From: Eucalyptus grandis
Lineage: Eukaryota; Streptophyta; Magnoliopsida; Myrtales; Myrtaceae
Length of the DNA: 64,000 nucleotides
Reading direction: 5' to 3'
NCBI RefSeq assembly: GCF_016545825.1
Contig: NC_052619.1
Location: 13,097,501-13,161,500, forward strand
The notes beneath the pieces were generated by a model. That model ran no database searches. It saw nothing but the letters and a program-made list of their open reading frames with translations, and was not told the origin of the DNA. A program made the translations under genes and the position numbers. Each line of letters opens with the position of its first letter. Within the stretch, counting starts at the first letter, position 1. Below are positions 23,741 through 37,038 of this stretch, in pieces.

Positions 23741-26700
23741 ATATACCAAGAGTTGTACCTGATGATCTGGATGAATCTTTATTACTGGACACTCCAGTAG
23801 TGCAAGCTCCTGGCGATGGAAGTTGGGCATGGGTGGCTGGCCCTCAACAGCCCCCTACTCACAAATGAAAGTGATCAGTTGGAATTGCCGGGGTTGGGCA
23901 ATACCCTGACAGTTCGGCATTTAAAGGCCCTGGTTCTCAAGGAACGACCTGACTTTGTATTTTTGATGGAAACTAAAAACGGTGAAGCTGTCCTAACTCA
24001 GTTGCAGCTTAAGTTGCGTTTTTCTCACCTTTCTGTTTATAATCCGGTCGGTTTAGCAGGGGGTTTAGCAGTTCTATGGAATGATTCGGTTTCTCTTTCT
24101 TTTGAGCGTTCGACACCGAATTACTTTGACATGTTATGTACAGAAGTAGCAGGAAATATTACCTGGCGCCTCACGTGTCTTCACGCCCCTGCTGGTGCTC
24201 GTCTGCGTCAAGATGTTTGGCAGGATCTCATCAACATCAGCTTTGCTAATACTCTTCCTTGGGCCTGCATCGGTGATTTTAATGAGATTCTTTTTCACTG
24301 GGAAAAGTATGGAGGTCGACCAGTAGATTTTACTAGGTTGGCATCTTTTCAATCTGTTCTTAATGATTGTTCGTTAATGTCAATTGAAGCAAAGGGTTGC
24401 GCGTTTACGTGGACAAACAATCGTCAAGGAAACGAGTTAATCAAGGAGTGTCTTGATCGCACACTATGCTCATTGGAATGGCGACTTCGTTTTCCTAGGG
24501 CTGAGGTTTCTGCCTTACCTGTTGTTGGTTCAGACCACAGCCCTCTGATCCTTGACACTTTCCCAGTGAGAGGCTCTAGACGATACTACTTTAAGTATGA
24601 GTCCTATTGGAATCAGGATGAGGAATGTAGGGACATTATTACTACTTCTTGGCACTCTATCCACAGCAACACAGTTTCTTTCAACATGAGAATTCAAGCA
24701 GTTACTTATGCTTTAACGACATGGAGCCGTTCGAAATTTTCACATAACAGAATGAGGGCTGATGAGTTGCAGCTGCAGCTACAGCACCTTATAAACCAAC
24801 GACATATCTTATCTGACCAGACAGCAGTTAAAGCGTTGAAAGAAGAACTGCAGAGGGTATGGAGTCGAGAAGAACAATATTGGGCTATCCGTTCGAGACT
24901 AAACTGGCTAAAATGGGGAGACAAGAACACCAGATTTTTTCATGCAACAACTGTTCAACGACGTCAGCGCAACCGGATTACTATGCTTAAGAATGATGAC
25001 AACTTATGGGAGCAGGATCCTACCCGCATTAAAGAAATGGTAACGACTTTCTTTTCTTCTCTATATACCTCCGTAGGAAGTCGTCATTATGCTCCCATCC
25101 TCGATCAATGTGATCCTTTGGTAAATCAGGATATGAATGCTCAGTTAATAGCTGCTCTTACTCTGGAAGAGGTAAAGCAGGCTACTTTTCAATTAGGAGC
25201 AGCTAAAGCTCCGGACACGATGGACTTAGTGGTTTATTTTATCGGACGCATTGGGATATCATTAAATCTGATCTTTTTGCGGTGGTTCATGAGTTCTTTA
25301 TTGCGGTATTATGCCTTCCTACTTAAACAGAACTTTGATAACCCCTGATTCCTAAAGTTCCTCACCCGGAAAGTCTTGATCAGTATCGTCCTATCAGTTT
25401 GTGCAATTTTGCTTACAAGGTCATTTCAAAATTATTGCCAATCGATTAAAACCCATCCTTCCAGACCTTATCTCAGAGGAACAGTCGGCCTTTGTGGGGG
25501 GTAGACAAATTCAGGATAACGTCCTACTGGTTCAAGAAGTCCTACACCAGCTTCGAATTAAGAAAGGAAGGTCTACCTATCCAGCAGTTTTGAAAGTGGA
25601 CATGAGGAAAGCGTATGACAGGGTTGAATGGGATTTTCTCCAAGATTATTTATTAAAATTGGGTTTTCATCCTATTTGGGTGAATTGGGCTATGCAATGC
25701 ATTTCCACCCAATCGTCTGTGTTAAATTAAATGGGAACATCTTAGTTATTTCCACCCTTCTCGAGGTCTAAGACAAGGGGATCCTCTTTCCCCTTACCTG
25801 TTTATTTTGTTGGCTAATCTCCTTTCTACACTTATTAAGCAAGCTGTTGCTCTTGATCATATCACAGGAATTAAACTTAATCGGTGGTGCCCTTCCTTAA
25901 CTCATTTGTTTTTTGCGGATGATGCCATTTTCTTTCTTCATGGTACTATTACTGAATGTCAAAACCTATCAAATATACTACAGCAGTATTGTCTTGCAAC
26001 AGGGCAGGAAATTAACCGAAATAAATCAGGTATCTACTGTGCAAAAGATTGCCCCTTTAGTTTGCAGCAGAATTTGGCTTCAGAGCTTCGGGTTCCTATT
26101 CTAAACAAATGTGGGAAGTACTTAGGGATACCGTCAGATTGGGGACGTTCAAAAAAGGATATGTTCTCCTGGATATTAAGTCGAGTTCGTTCTAAGTTGG
26201 AGAGCTGGAAAGCCAATTTGATCTCAAAGGGCGGGAAAGAAATCCTACTCAAAGCGTTATTCAAGCTATTCCTCGACGCAATGTCTACTTTCAAGTTGCC
26301 TATGTCTATTTGCAGATCTATTGAAAGAAGTATATGGCATTTTGGTGGCGAGAATGACAGAAATAAATCAGGAATTCATTGGAGAAGTTGGGATGTTCTG
26401 AAAAAACGGAAGCAGATGGAGGTTTAGGATTTCGAGATCTTAATCAGTTTAATAGAGCTCACGTTGGCCAAGCAAGCTTGGCGTTTACTTAATCAACCTT
26501 CATCTCTCTCGGAGTAAAGTTTTTAAAGGTTCATACTTTCATTCCAAATCTTTTATGTATGCGGACAAAGGCTCTCGCCCATCTTGGGGGCGCGAGTCTT
26601 CTCACTGGTCGGGATGCCATACTACCCAACACACGTTGGTCTGTAGGTGATGGTACATCAATCAGGATACGTGGTGATCCGTGGCTCCCTATTGGCATAT

Positions 26701-28014
26701 TACCTGGCCCTTCAAACCGTGAAGAACCCTCTTTGGTGGCTGATCTTATTGATCTACCCACCGCCACTGAATGCCACTGCTACACGGGTATTTCGACACT
26801 CCGGTTATAGAGCGAGATCACAACTATCCCTCTCCGAGCCGCTATCTACCGTTGATCACCTGATTTGGACTGCCACTAAATATGGTCATTTCTCTGTTAA
26901 ATCCGCCTATCATTCTTTCACAACAACAGCAACACAACAACCAGCAAATAACTCTTCCTCATCTTATCAGAATCCCAGCTGGTTATGGAACATAATATGG
27001 AAAATGCGTTCCCCCCCAAAAATTCGAGCATTTCTATGGTCGATCTGTCAAAATGCCCTTGCTACAAGGGCTAATTTGTTTCACAGACATATTATCACTA
27101 ACCCCTGCTGTCTCCTTTGTGATCAAGATACTCCGGAAACCCTTGAACATTTATTTTTGTTATGTCCGTGGACTAAGTAGGTATGGACGCACCCTGGTAT
27201 TCATATTCAAATATCTCCTTTGCAACTTCACAGAATTGATGAGTGGATAGTCCAGCTAGTAAAATCTCGAGCTTTCGTACCTGGTTTGGAGACTTTGGCC
27301 TCGGTTCTTTGGCAGATTTGGCGCGCCCGAAATGGCTTCATTTTCCGGCAAGAACGCATTCGGTCGGCTCGGGTGGCTAAGGCTGCACTTGCGGATTCCC
27401 ATGTTACTCGTCTGCTGACTTCGTCGCTAACGCAAAAGGGTCGCTCCTTGCGAACGGGGGATCTCTTTGGAGGCCTCAGATCCGGGTTCCTTGAAGGTTA
27501 ATGTAGATGGGTCGTATCGGATTGGATCACGAGAAGGTACAATGGCTCTTTGTATATGTAGAGACCATCAAGGAAGACTTGCGATGGCTTTTCAGGAGCT
27601 TTCTGCATCGTCGCCCTTCAAGGCGAGATCCAAGCGGTGTCCTTCTCCCTACAACATCTCCGGCGCAGGCCTTATCGGATGCTCGATTGTTCTTGAATCG
27701 ATAGCGAAATTGTGGTTGAGGTCCTCAAATCTCGCCGCAAACCGCCATGGGAAGCTCGGTCCCTCTTTCTCGAAGCCGCCTCTTTACTCTCCAATTTTCC
27801 TAATCTCTCGCTATGGCACTGCCGGAGGGAGGCAAATGTTGCTGCTGATTGGGCTGCAAAGGCCCATGATCTTTTTTCCTCTGTCCAATGTTGGACTGTT
27901 TTTCCCCCTTTTCAGTTGGTAGACCTTATTTGCGCAGATGCTATTGCCGCCGGTTGTAATGGGTTCTCTACGTCAATATAGTTTCCTTCGTTTCTGACCA
28001 AAAAAAAAAAAAAA
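23741..28014 (+). mobile_element. L1-type LINE, 5'-truncated, with poly(A)
   Basis: A non-LTR retrotransposon. It begins within the end of ORF1 (LLLDTPVVQAPGDGSWAWVA, ending at about 23867), continues through ORF2 and ends in a 15-nt poly(A) at 28000-28014. No target duplication was found by eye. Its 5' end is an estimate because the start of ORF1 is missing. Confidence 0.8.
23865..27981 (+). pseudogene. LINE ORF2: endonuclease, reverse transcriptase, RNase H (broken)
   Basis: Domains in order: APE-type endonuclease (about 23865-24580, with WNCRG, CIGDFNEI and GSDHSPL); reverse transcriptase (about 25160-26280, with QYRPISLCNF, EEQSAFVGGRQIQDN, GLRQGDPLSPYLF and the catalytic FADD at about 25910); zinc-binding RT-associated region (about 26870-27180, with WKMRSPPKIRAFLW and CCLLCDQDTPETLEHLF); and an RNase H remnant (about 27490-27960, starting LKVNVDGSY). 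The start ATG at 23865 overlaps the end of ORF1. Frame is lost near 23889, 25212-25225, 25405, 25730, 26420, 26810 and 27600, with stops between. It cannot make a working protein. Confidence 0.85.
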
Positions 28015-28642
28015 GATATGATGGAGAGGACGCTCTCTTACAGGCACACCCGGTCTTGGAGTCGGGGTATCTCGTGTCTCAGACCAAATTGAACCACGGA
28101 ATAAGTTTGGCCGATGAACGAGATTTGGAGAAAATTTCTAGGGCTTATATTTTAAATTAATTTTCTAGTACAAAATATCTCTGATTGGCTTGAAATCGTG
28201 CGTAGGAGACGCGCTTGCATCTCGAACGACAGGCTTTTCCCTTTCCTTTAGATGATGCGTGTGGGGCATTTGCAAGGGGAGGCCCACTTCAAGGGGCTAA
28301 TTAGACATTTTCCCAAGAGCGTGTCGGGGAGGATATCTAATCTTTAGATCTCGGATCTTACTATTTCCATTTTTCCCCAAAAGTTTAGTTCTGGCATACG
28401 TGAGTCCACCTTGCGAGCCATGTATATGACGGTCGACTCTGCTTAATACGTGCTCTAAGAACATATATTAACAGGCCTCTGATGTTATAAACTTAAATCC
28501 TCAATCAATTGCAACCCGAGATTGAAACGCATAAGGTCCTTGCTATCGCAAATTTAACATACGTACAAGAGAGGCAAACGAATTTTTAACAACAAGCAGT
28601 AGGGCGAAGTTCGAGTTTGTCACATATTATTGAGGTAATTAA
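28015..28642. other. Spacer between LINE and FB3
   Basis: 28095-28240 is the third copy of the repeat at 22530-22960. 28420-28570 matches 37905-38045 (GAGATTGAAACGCATAAGG-like words), an old dispersed repeat. No gene. Confidence 0.45.
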
Positions 28643-29641
28643 GGGCCCGTTTGTTTATGTTTCTTTTTCTGTTTTTAAACACTTTTTCTGTTTTTTTTTG
28701 TTTTTTTTGTTCTTTTGTTCCCAGGAACAAAAAAAAACAGAAACAAGAAACACAAATTTTGTGTTTCTTGTTTCAAACACTTATTTTTTTCTTTTTCTCT
28801 TATTTTCTTGTTCTTTTTCTTTTGGCCGGTCGCCGGCCTCGGCCATGGCCGACGACCGGCCGACGAGGGCCGGCGGCCTCGCCCAGCCACGGCGAGGCTC
28901 GCCGGCCCTGGCGAGGCCGAGGCTCGCCGTCCCCGACGAGGCCGAGGCTCGCCGTAGGCCGGGCGAGGGTCGGCCTCGCCATGGCCGGGCGAGCTCGAGC
29001 TCACCCGGATCCGGCGAGGCCGAGGCTCGCCGGCCCGGCCGGGCGAGTTCGGCCTCGCCGGATCTGGGCGAGCTCGAGCTCGCCCAGCCATGGCGAGGCC
29101 GACCTTGCACCGGCTCGGGCGACCTCGATCTCGCCCGGATCCGGCGAGGCCGCGCCTCGCCCGCCGGGCGAGCTCGGCCTCGCCGGATCAAGGCGAGGCC
29201 GACCTCGCGCCGGCCCGGGCGAGCTCGATCTCGCCCGGATCGGGCGAGGCCGACCTCGCCCGGCGGCCGGCGAGCCTCGGCCTCGCCGGATCTCGGGGCG
29301 AGTCGGCGTCGCTGGCGGTGGCCGGCGGCTGCGCCTCGCCCGCCGGCCAGGCGAGCTCGGCCTCACCGGATCAAGGCGAGGCCGACCCTCGCCGGCCGGT
29401 CGCCCGCCAAAAGAAGAAAAAAAAAGAAAAAGAAAAAAGGAAAAAATAGAAAAAAAATAGAAAAAATAAAAGAAATAAAAAAATTATCCAAATTTATCAA
29501 ACATGTTTCTGTTTATTTTTATTCCCGGAACAAGTTTACCAAACGCGTTGTTTTGTTCAAAAATTGTTCCCCGGAACAGAAACACTTTTTTCTATTTCTG
29601 TTTCTGGAACAATTTTAAACGAAACACAAACAAACGCACCC
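28643..29641. mobile_element. PIF/Harbinger-like foldback element (FB3)
   Basis: The termini are GGGCCCGTTTGTTTATGTTTC and, as complement of the right end, GGGTGCGTTTGTTTGTGTTTCG. TAA flanks both sides (28640-28642 and 29642-29644), a 3-bp duplication. Inside are a T/C tract (28778-28822), a core of about 580 bp of GGCGAGG / GAGCTCG / CCGGATC words (28823-29408) and an A/G tract (29409-29480). Long frames through the core (up to 333 codons, rich in Arg, Pro and Ala) are composition artefacts. Confidence 0.75.
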
Positions 29642-29644
29642 TAA

Positions 29645-30238
29645 GTAAAGATTGTTCTCGTTTCTTTTCTCTCACCTCAGTTTCCTTTCTTTTTCCTCGC
29701 ACAAGTACCATTCGGTCAAGTATGTGTGCGTATTAATTATTATTCATTGCTCTTTTTTCTTTTTTTTTTTTTTGGTGTGATTAAGGTTTCAAGTGCTATA
29801 ACGGGAAATTTTTTGCAGTGAGTCCCTGTTAATAATAGGATTTTATTCATAAAGGCCCTCAAGACACTTATTTCCCAGTCATATAAGGATAACTTGTAGC
29901 TTATAGTTTATTTTTTCTCATGTCATGGTCACGGGTAGCTAAGGTTTTGAAAATTGAATTATTTCTTATTCTGTATGGAATAGAATTAGGTATACAGAAG
30001 ATGTGGCTGCTAAAGAGATAAGACGAGGAGGTTGAAGAGTCAGAGTATTCACACATCGCAGAACCATCCAGAAGAAAAAAGAACGTGGTTCCTTTTTTTC
30101 TTTTTTTTTTTGTCATATCTTTTATCTTGGGGGTGTGAAAGCAACGTTGGAAGCTGGTTTTTGATGACTAAAATAATAACTACAAAAAATCGAAAATACA
30201 ACACTGTAACCTTGTTCGCGTGGTGGGCTAATACCTAG
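29645..30238. other. AT-rich spacer
   Basis: Poly(T) runs and no recognisable gene. The last bases are the CAATT-containing target of the copia insertion. Confidence 0.4.
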
Positions 30239-30243
30239 CAATT
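30239..30243 (+). repeat. Copia target site duplication, left
   Basis: CAATT abuts the left LTR and is repeated at 35665-35669 after the right LTR. This fixes the element boundaries. Confidence 0.9.
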
Positions 30244-30923
30244 TGATGAGAGAACGGTAATAATTCGAACAATATCGAATCAACGCAGCGGAATAAAATA
30301 ATCTCTCATCTTGTGTAAACCTAATAGGAATCGATATAGTAGAGTAAAATAAATACCAAGCACGCGAACACAAGACAATTTTTTTACGTGGAAAACCTCC
30401 TCGATGTGAGGAGATAAAAAACCACGGGACCGGAGTCCACCTGAAAATCTTCACTATCAATAAAATCATTCTTCTCTAGCAAATACTAGAGGTACATAGC
30501 AACAAACACCTCAAGAACATAATTCTTGGCAATACACATGAACTTCACAAGAGATCAAGGATAAATCTAACCAAAAACGCAGGTTTTGATCAATCCATGA
30601 AAAACCTGATGAATTGAGCTTCAAACGAAAATCAAACCATTTAGATTCGATAAAATTGCGCCACGAACATGCTGAAAAAATTTCAGCTCAATCGAACCAC
30701 GAATCGATCTCTGACGCCAGCTTGATGTAAATCAGATATTGCCCCAAACCCCAGATTTCTGCTTTCTCTTTTTCTCTTGTTAATGTTTCCTTTTCTGCTG
30801 CTACCTCTTTATATAGATAATGAGAAACCCTATTTCCTCATATAACTTATTATATGGGCTCAAGCCTTTTTTGGGCTTGCAACTCATTGGGCCTCCTCCA
30901 CATAGGAGTGAACCCAGCTAACA
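30244..30923 (-). repeat. Copia 3' LTR
   Basis: On the minus strand it starts TGTTAGCTGGGTTCACTCC and ends in CA (TCTCATCA). It is the 3' LTR because the polypurine tract lies on its internal side. Confidence 0.9.
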
Positions 30924-30941
30924 AATCTCCCCCTCACGACA
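30924..30941 (-). promoter_or_regulatory. Copia polypurine tract
   Basis: On the minus strand GTGAGGGGGAGATT immediately precedes the 3' LTR, as expected for plus-strand DNA priming. Confidence 0.8.
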
Positions 30942-33900
30942 ATGTGGAGGGATTCACCATTCCTGCTATCAAACGGCAATGTTCAAGCTTCTCTCTTGGT
31001 AGAGTCTTCGTCATCATATCGGAGCTATTATGATCCGCATGAATTTTCTCAAGTTCCAACAACTTTTCATCTAGAATATCCCTTATCCAATGATATCTAA
31101 CATCAATATGTTTCGATCTAGAATGAAAAGATGAATTCTTACCAAGATGAATTGTGCTTTGATTATCACAAAATAGCACATACCTCTTTTGCTTGAACTC
31201 AAGTTCTTCTAAGAACTTTTTCATCCATAGCATCTCTTTACTAGCTTCATCTTGCAATAAATTCAGCTTCGGTTGTAGAAAGTGCAACACACTTCTACAA
31301 TCTTGACTTCTATGACACGGCTCCACCCGCAAAAGAAATCAAATAACCAGTAGATTTACGAGTATCAATATCTCCCGCCAAGTCGGAATCTGTGTATCCA
31401 ACTAACTCAAGTTTCGATCCCGAAACTGAGTTTCAAATTTGAAGTTCCCGAAGATACCTCATAATCCACTTCACCGCATTCCAAAGTGCTCTCTACCTGG
31501 ATTTGACAAATAGCGACTAACAATGCCAACTGCATGCGCCAAGTCTGGGCGTGTACATATCATCGCATACATTAAGCTTCCTAGAGCTGAAGCATATGGA
31601 ACACTTTCCATATCTTTATTTTCTTTATCGGTCGTAGGACTTTGCATCATATTTAACTTAAAGTGAGCAGCAAGAGAAGTACTAACCACTTTAGCCTTGT
31701 CCATGTAAAATTTCTGAAGGATCTCTCGATATATTTCTCTTGCGACAAAAATAACTTCTTAGCATCTCTGTCTCGGGTAATTCTAATGCCAAGAATCTGC
31801 TTCGCCGAGCCCAAGTCTTTCATGGCAAAAGACTTGCTCAATCTGTTTCTTCAATAACTCAATTCTTGAAGCATTCCTGCCAATAATCACCATATCATCA
31901 ACATAAAGCAAGAGAATAATAAAGTCACCATTAGAAAAATTTTGGACAAACACACAGTTATCCGAGGAAATCTTCTTATAGCCCAGTTCTATCATAACTG
32001 ACACAAATTTCTTATACCACTATCTCAGTGCTTGTTTTAGGCCATAGAGACTTTTCTTCAATTTGCACACATAATCCTCTTTCCCTTTCACTTTGAAACC
32101 CTCAGGTTGTTCCATGTATATCTCTTCCTCCAAGTCACCATGTAGGAAGGCCGTTTTAACATCTATTTGCTCAATTTCTAAATCTAGGCTAGCTGCCAAG
32201 CCTAGTACCACACGGATTGAAGACATTTTCACTACAGGAAAAAATATATCATCAAAATCAATACCCTTTCTCTAACCGAATCCCTTAACAACCAATCTAG
32301 CTTTGTACCGTGGTTGTAAAGTATGTTTATCTTGCTTCAACCTATATACCCACTTGTTCTTCAAAGCTCTTTTACCTTTAGGTAACTTCACAAACTCAAA
32401 AGTATGATTATTATAAAGTGACTGCATCTCATCTTGCATAGCATCGAACCAATTGCTTTTGTACTCATCTTCTATTGCTTCTGCATAGCACTCTGGTTCA
32501 CCTCCATCAGTCAATAATACATACTCATCTTCAGAATACCTGGTGGAAGGTCGTCGGCCTCTAATGGATCTCCGGACTGGAACATCCAGTGGAACATCTA
32601 ATTGAGCCTCTGGTTCAGGAATAATATTATCTATCTCAACATGTTCGTTATTTGGAACATTGACTTCCTGCTGCTCTTCATCAACCTGTGTAGGAATATT
32701 TGTAAGAGGAACTAGATCTAAATCAACTAGATTATCACTAACTTGTGGTGCTGAAATCATCTTCGATTTCTCAATATCCTCTATTGTTTAATCTTCCATA
32801 AACACAACGTCTTTGCTTCTTACAATTTTCTTTTCAAGTGGATCATAAAATTTGTAGCCAAGCATATCTTGTCCATAACCAATATATATGCACTGTCGTG
32901 TTTTCACATCAAGTTTAGACCTCTCATCTTTGGGAACATGCACAAATACTTTGCACCCAAATACACGCAAATAATCATAAGAAACTTCTTTGCCTGTCCA
33001 AACTCTATTAGGAACATCAAACTCTAAAGGAACGCATGGAGTAAGATTTAATATATGCACAACTGTACTTAAAGCCTCACCCCAAAAGGATACAGGTAGC
33101 TTTGAGTGTGAAAGTAAGCATCTTACCCTTTCAACCAATGTTCTGTTCATTCTCTCAGCTAAGCCATTTAACTGAGGCGTCTTGGGAGGTATCTTTTGAT
33201 GTCGAATACCTTGTTGTCTGCAGTATTCATCAAAAGGTCCAATATACTCTCCCCCGTTATCAGTTCTAATGCATTTTAATTTCTTTCCAGTCTGTCTCTC
33301 AACTAAAGCTTGAAATTGTTTAAAAGCATCTAACACTTGATTTTTAGTTTTCAAGGTATAAATCCAAATTTTCCTTGAAAAATCATCTATAAAAGTAACA
33401 AAATAAAGAGAGCCACCAAGTGATTTTGTTTTCATAGGACCGCAAACATCATAATGCACTAAATCCAAAAGTATACCCGACTTTCTTAAAGGAGGGGAGC
33501 TTTTAAATGCAACTCGTTCTGTTTTCTGCTAAACGGTGAGCACACTTCTTTAGCGCTGAACTTTTCAATCGAAAGGAGCTTCTTCTTGGCCAATATTGAC
33601 AAACCCTTCTCACCGATGTGACCGAGCCTCTTATGCCATAACTCTGTTGCATCTTCGCTATATACTTTGCATTAATTTTGTCTCGTGGACAACTTTGCTC
33701 GCATAATGTATAACGAAGAATATTTTTCACCTCTAGCCACAACAAGAGAACCTTTGGTGAGCTTCCATTGACCATTCTTTGAAGGTGCTTTGCAATACCC
33801 CTCATCATCCAACTTGCCTGTAGAAATCAAATTCAAGCGGGTATCAGGTATATGTTTAACATTATTCAATACTAACCTTGTGCCATTGCTGGTTTCTAAG

Positions 33901-34925
33901 CACACATCACCGATGCCTACAACTTGAGCTAGTCCATTGTTTCCCATCTTCACAGATTCGAAGTCACCTGACCTGTATGATGTAAAGAATCCCTACGAGA
34001 TGTAGCATGAACGGATGCACCACTATCAATTACCCAACTGGTCTCATGAGAAACAAAATGCACCACATCACCATCAAAAATAGTGAGAAAGTCTTCTTTA
34101 AGTGTAGCGACACGATTGTCATCACTGTCATTATCACTTATCTTCTCTTTACCTTTCTCCTTTTGTTTGTCCATTTTTAAGCGGCGACAAAACCTCGAAT
34201 ATGTCCCTTCTGATGACAATAATGGCACTCAACATTAGCAAATTTATTATATTTACCTCTACTTTTGTCTCGACTTTTATCTCTATTTCTCGGACCTCGA
34301 GACTCACTTCTCCCCCTTTTCTCAACAACCAAGGCATCATAATGTGAAGAGGACGATCCCTGTGTCTTCCTTCTCATCTCTTCATTCAAAATACTACTCT
34401 TGGCCAAATCCATGGTAATTGTACCATCCGGGGCAGAATTAGACAAAGATGTTCGGAACGTCTCCCATGAGTCTGGCAAAGTACCAAGCAACCATAGTGC
34501 TTGTATCTCATCATCAAACTTGATTCCCATCGCAGCCAACTGATTTATAATTCCTTGAAAAGAATTTAAATGATCAGTCAAACGAGTACCATCATGATAT
34601 CTCAAAGCCATCATCTGTTTTATCAAAAATAACTTATTATTCCCAGTCTTTCAAGCATATAATTGTTCAAGCTTATCCCATAAACTGCGTGCATGTGTTT
34701 CCTCAATAATATGGTTCAAAACATTATCATCTATCCACTGCCCGATATAACCACACACTTGACGATGAAATATAGACCATTCAACATAAGTTTTATTCTC
34801 GGTTTCTCCTCGGCAAATACAGGCAAATAAAAATATTTCACATATAAAAGATCTTCCATCTTCCCTTTCCAAATATGATAATTTGAACCATTCAGTGTAA
34901 CCATTCTACTCATATTCGTTTCCAT
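30934..34925 (-). pseudogene. Copia gag-pol (interrupted)
   Basis: Read on the minus strand: gag from 34925 ([20 protein letters not shown]) to about 34180, ending in a CCHC zinc knuckle (CHYCHQKGHIRG) where one T is missing and the frame breaks; protease with WVIDSGASVHAT (about 34040); GAG-pre-integrase region (33953-33672); integrase (33468-32790, with VHYDVCGP, RTDNGGEY and LAERMNRT supplying the D, D and E); RT (about 32350-31700, with DVKTAFLHGDLEEEIYMEQP and the catalytic YVDD near 31895); and RNase H (31332-30934, with KHIDVRYHWIRD). Several stops and frameshifts separate the parts, so no intact polyprotein can be made. Confidence 0.9.
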
Positions 34926-34960
34926 TATTTAACACAAGGCAGAAAAATCAAGCAATAACT

Positions 34961-34976
34961 CGATGCTTTGATACCA
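34961..34976 (-). promoter_or_regulatory. Copia primer binding site
   Basis: On the minus strand TGGTATCAAAGC lies 3 nt inside the 5' LTR. It resembles the initiator-methionine tRNA primer site usual for plant copia elements (TGGTATCAGAGC) with one mismatch. Confidence 0.8.
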
Positions 34977-34979
34977 CTC

Positions 34980-35664
34980 TGATGGGAGAACGGTAATAAT
35001 TTGAACAATATCGAATCAACGCAGCGGAATAAAAGAATCTCCCATCTTGTGTAAACCTAATAGGAATCGATATAGTAGAGTAAAATAAATACCAAGCACG
35101 CGAACACAAGACGATTTTTTTACGTGGAAAACCTCATCGATGTGAGGAGATAAAAAACCACGGGACCGGAGTCCACCTGAAAATCTTCACTATCAATAAA
35201 ATCATTATTCTCTAGCAAATACTAGAGGTACATAGCAGTAAACACCTCAAGAACATAATTCTTGGCAATACACATGAACTTCACAAGAGATCAATGATAA
35301 ATTTGACCAAAAACGCAAGTTTTGATCAATCCACGAAAAACCTGATGTATGTAGCTTCAAACGAAAATCAAACCGTTCAGATTCGATAAAATTACGCCAC
35401 GAACATGCTGACGAAATTTTCAGCTCAATCGGACCATGAATCGAGCTCTGACGCTAGCTTGATGTAAATCGATATTGCCCCAAACCCCGCATTTTCGCTT
35501 TCTCTTTTCTCTTGTTCTTGTTTTCCTTTTATCTTTCTTCGCTACCTCTTTATATAGATAGTGAGAAACCATATTTCCTCATATAACTTATTATATGGGC
35601 TTAAGCCCTTTTTGGGCTTGCAACTCATTGGGCCTCCTCCATGTAGGAGTGAACCCAGCTAACA
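34980..35664 (-). repeat. Copia 5' LTR
   Basis: The pair of the LTR at 30244-30923. It runs from CA at 34980 to TGTTAGC at 35664 on the minus strand. A TATA-like CTATATAAAGAGG on the minus strand (about 35545-35560) is a likely LTR promoter. Confidence 0.9.
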
Positions 35665-35669
35665 CAATT
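35665..35669 (+). repeat. Copia target site duplication, right
   Basis: CAATT, identical to 30239-30243. Confidence 0.9.
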
Positions 35670-37038
35670 GTGCGTTAATTTCTCTATGGTTGATTCCGAT
35701 GCCGTGGAGAGACAAAGATGAATGGAAAAAAATTCCTAGTTCAAACGGAGTAATAAGATTTTGAACCGGGGAAGCGTTCGAAGAGGAGAGCAAGCAAGCG
35801 AAGGCAATGGTCAAGGTCTACCTACTCCTCTGAGCGACAAAGTGCTGGAACCCACTGAGCATGATCCGCCGATTGAATCTTTTAAGAGTGCGTTTGATAT
35901 TTTTTTCTCAAAATTAATTTCTATTCAAAAAATAATTTTTTTTTAATTTATGTTCCAAAGAATAAATAAGTAGATTTATTTATATTTTTTATTTTTATTG
36001 CAAATTTATTCCCGAGTACTTTTTATTTCGGAGAAATTAACTAACGTTACAAAACGGATTTATATTCTTTTTATATTCTGAATAATAAAAAAAATAGAAA
36101 AATACAAAAATATAATAATGACCGAACATGCCATAAAATTCCGTATGTTCTTTGACTCGAAGCCACGCAGTCCGCTTGCACGGATCCTGACCGTACCAAC
36201 CTTCACCATTTCAGGTAAGGTAAAAACACTGAAAAGGTCATGAAGTGAGTTTACTGACTTAGCTACACAATTTAACTGATTTATTAAAAGTAAAAGAACA
36301 ATTCATTTTGTTATATAAGGAAGAGGCTGCCTAATTGCTTCAAAAGAAAAAAGAAATTGGTGAAAATTAGAATATTGTCCATTATATTGCTAAAGCCTAT
36401 TAATAATATCCAGTTCAAATTTGGTAAGCAACTAACAATGACGGATACTATTCATGGTGAAACAACCATTTAATTCCACTTCTACGCTAAAGTTGTGGAC
36501 ATATTTAGTGCTTAAATATGTAGCACCCATTTTACAATATCATCAAATGAGCCTTTAGAGGCTAAGATCGATTATTAAGAGATGAGATAAATTTTATTGG
36601 AGATTACATGTGATCGACTTATTCAAAAGTTCAATGATAATTTGCCTCATCATCGATTTAATAGCTTTTGGAAAACATTATTCTTTAGTCGTTAGATGAG
36701 AACAATTTATGTATATTGCTATATTAATGAATAGTACATGTTTTATTAGATGATTAAGATAAAGATAATATTTATTGTAATCGATTAAAGATATGTACAA
36801 TTTAGATATACAACCTTGAAAGAAATGGAAAATAAAAAGAATAAGGTATGAAATCACACCACACCATTTATCCAATGTGAGACTTATTCTAATAGTATAC
36901 TCATATGTGTATCTTAACCAACGATGGTTTGGGACACCAGCAAGGGTTGTTGGACCAGCATGGGTGGATGGACGGACGATGCCGCCAACGCCATGGCATG
37001 CCTAGCCACCAGAATATCCCTCTGTTTTGGCTTTTATA
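35670..37038. other. AT-rich spacer with repeat scraps
   Basis: 35888-36135 resembles a small MITE (left GAGTGCGTTTGATATTT; complement of right GGCATGTTCGGTCATTATT), low confidence. 36690-36800 (TTTATGTATATTGCTATATTAATGAATAG region) matches 59375-59465. No gene. Confidence 0.4.

Larger units (their letters stand above)
30244..35664 (-). mobile_element. Ty1/copia LTR retrotransposon (antisense)
   Basis: A full-length element of about 5.4 kb on the minus strand with two LTRs (30244-30923 and 34980-35664), CAATT target duplications, a primer binding site, a polypurine tract and gag-protease-integrase-RT-RNase H coding in copia order. Reading frames are interrupted. By eye the LTRs differ at roughly 4% of positions in the first 385 bp compared, which suggests insertion a few million years ago at most under usual plant rates (inference). 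It is non-autonomous now. Confidence 0.93.

Noticed and set aside
23741..28014. LINE target site duplication
   Set aside because: The sequence after the poly(A) (GATATGATGG) has only partial matches upstream (near 23735), too weak to call.
28617..29618. Long Arg/Pro/Ala-rich frames (up to 333 codons) on both strands
   Set aside because: They run through the GC-rich core and poly(T)/poly(A) tracts of FB3. Several frames are open at once, as expected from repeats of GGCGAG words, and none has a domain or good start.
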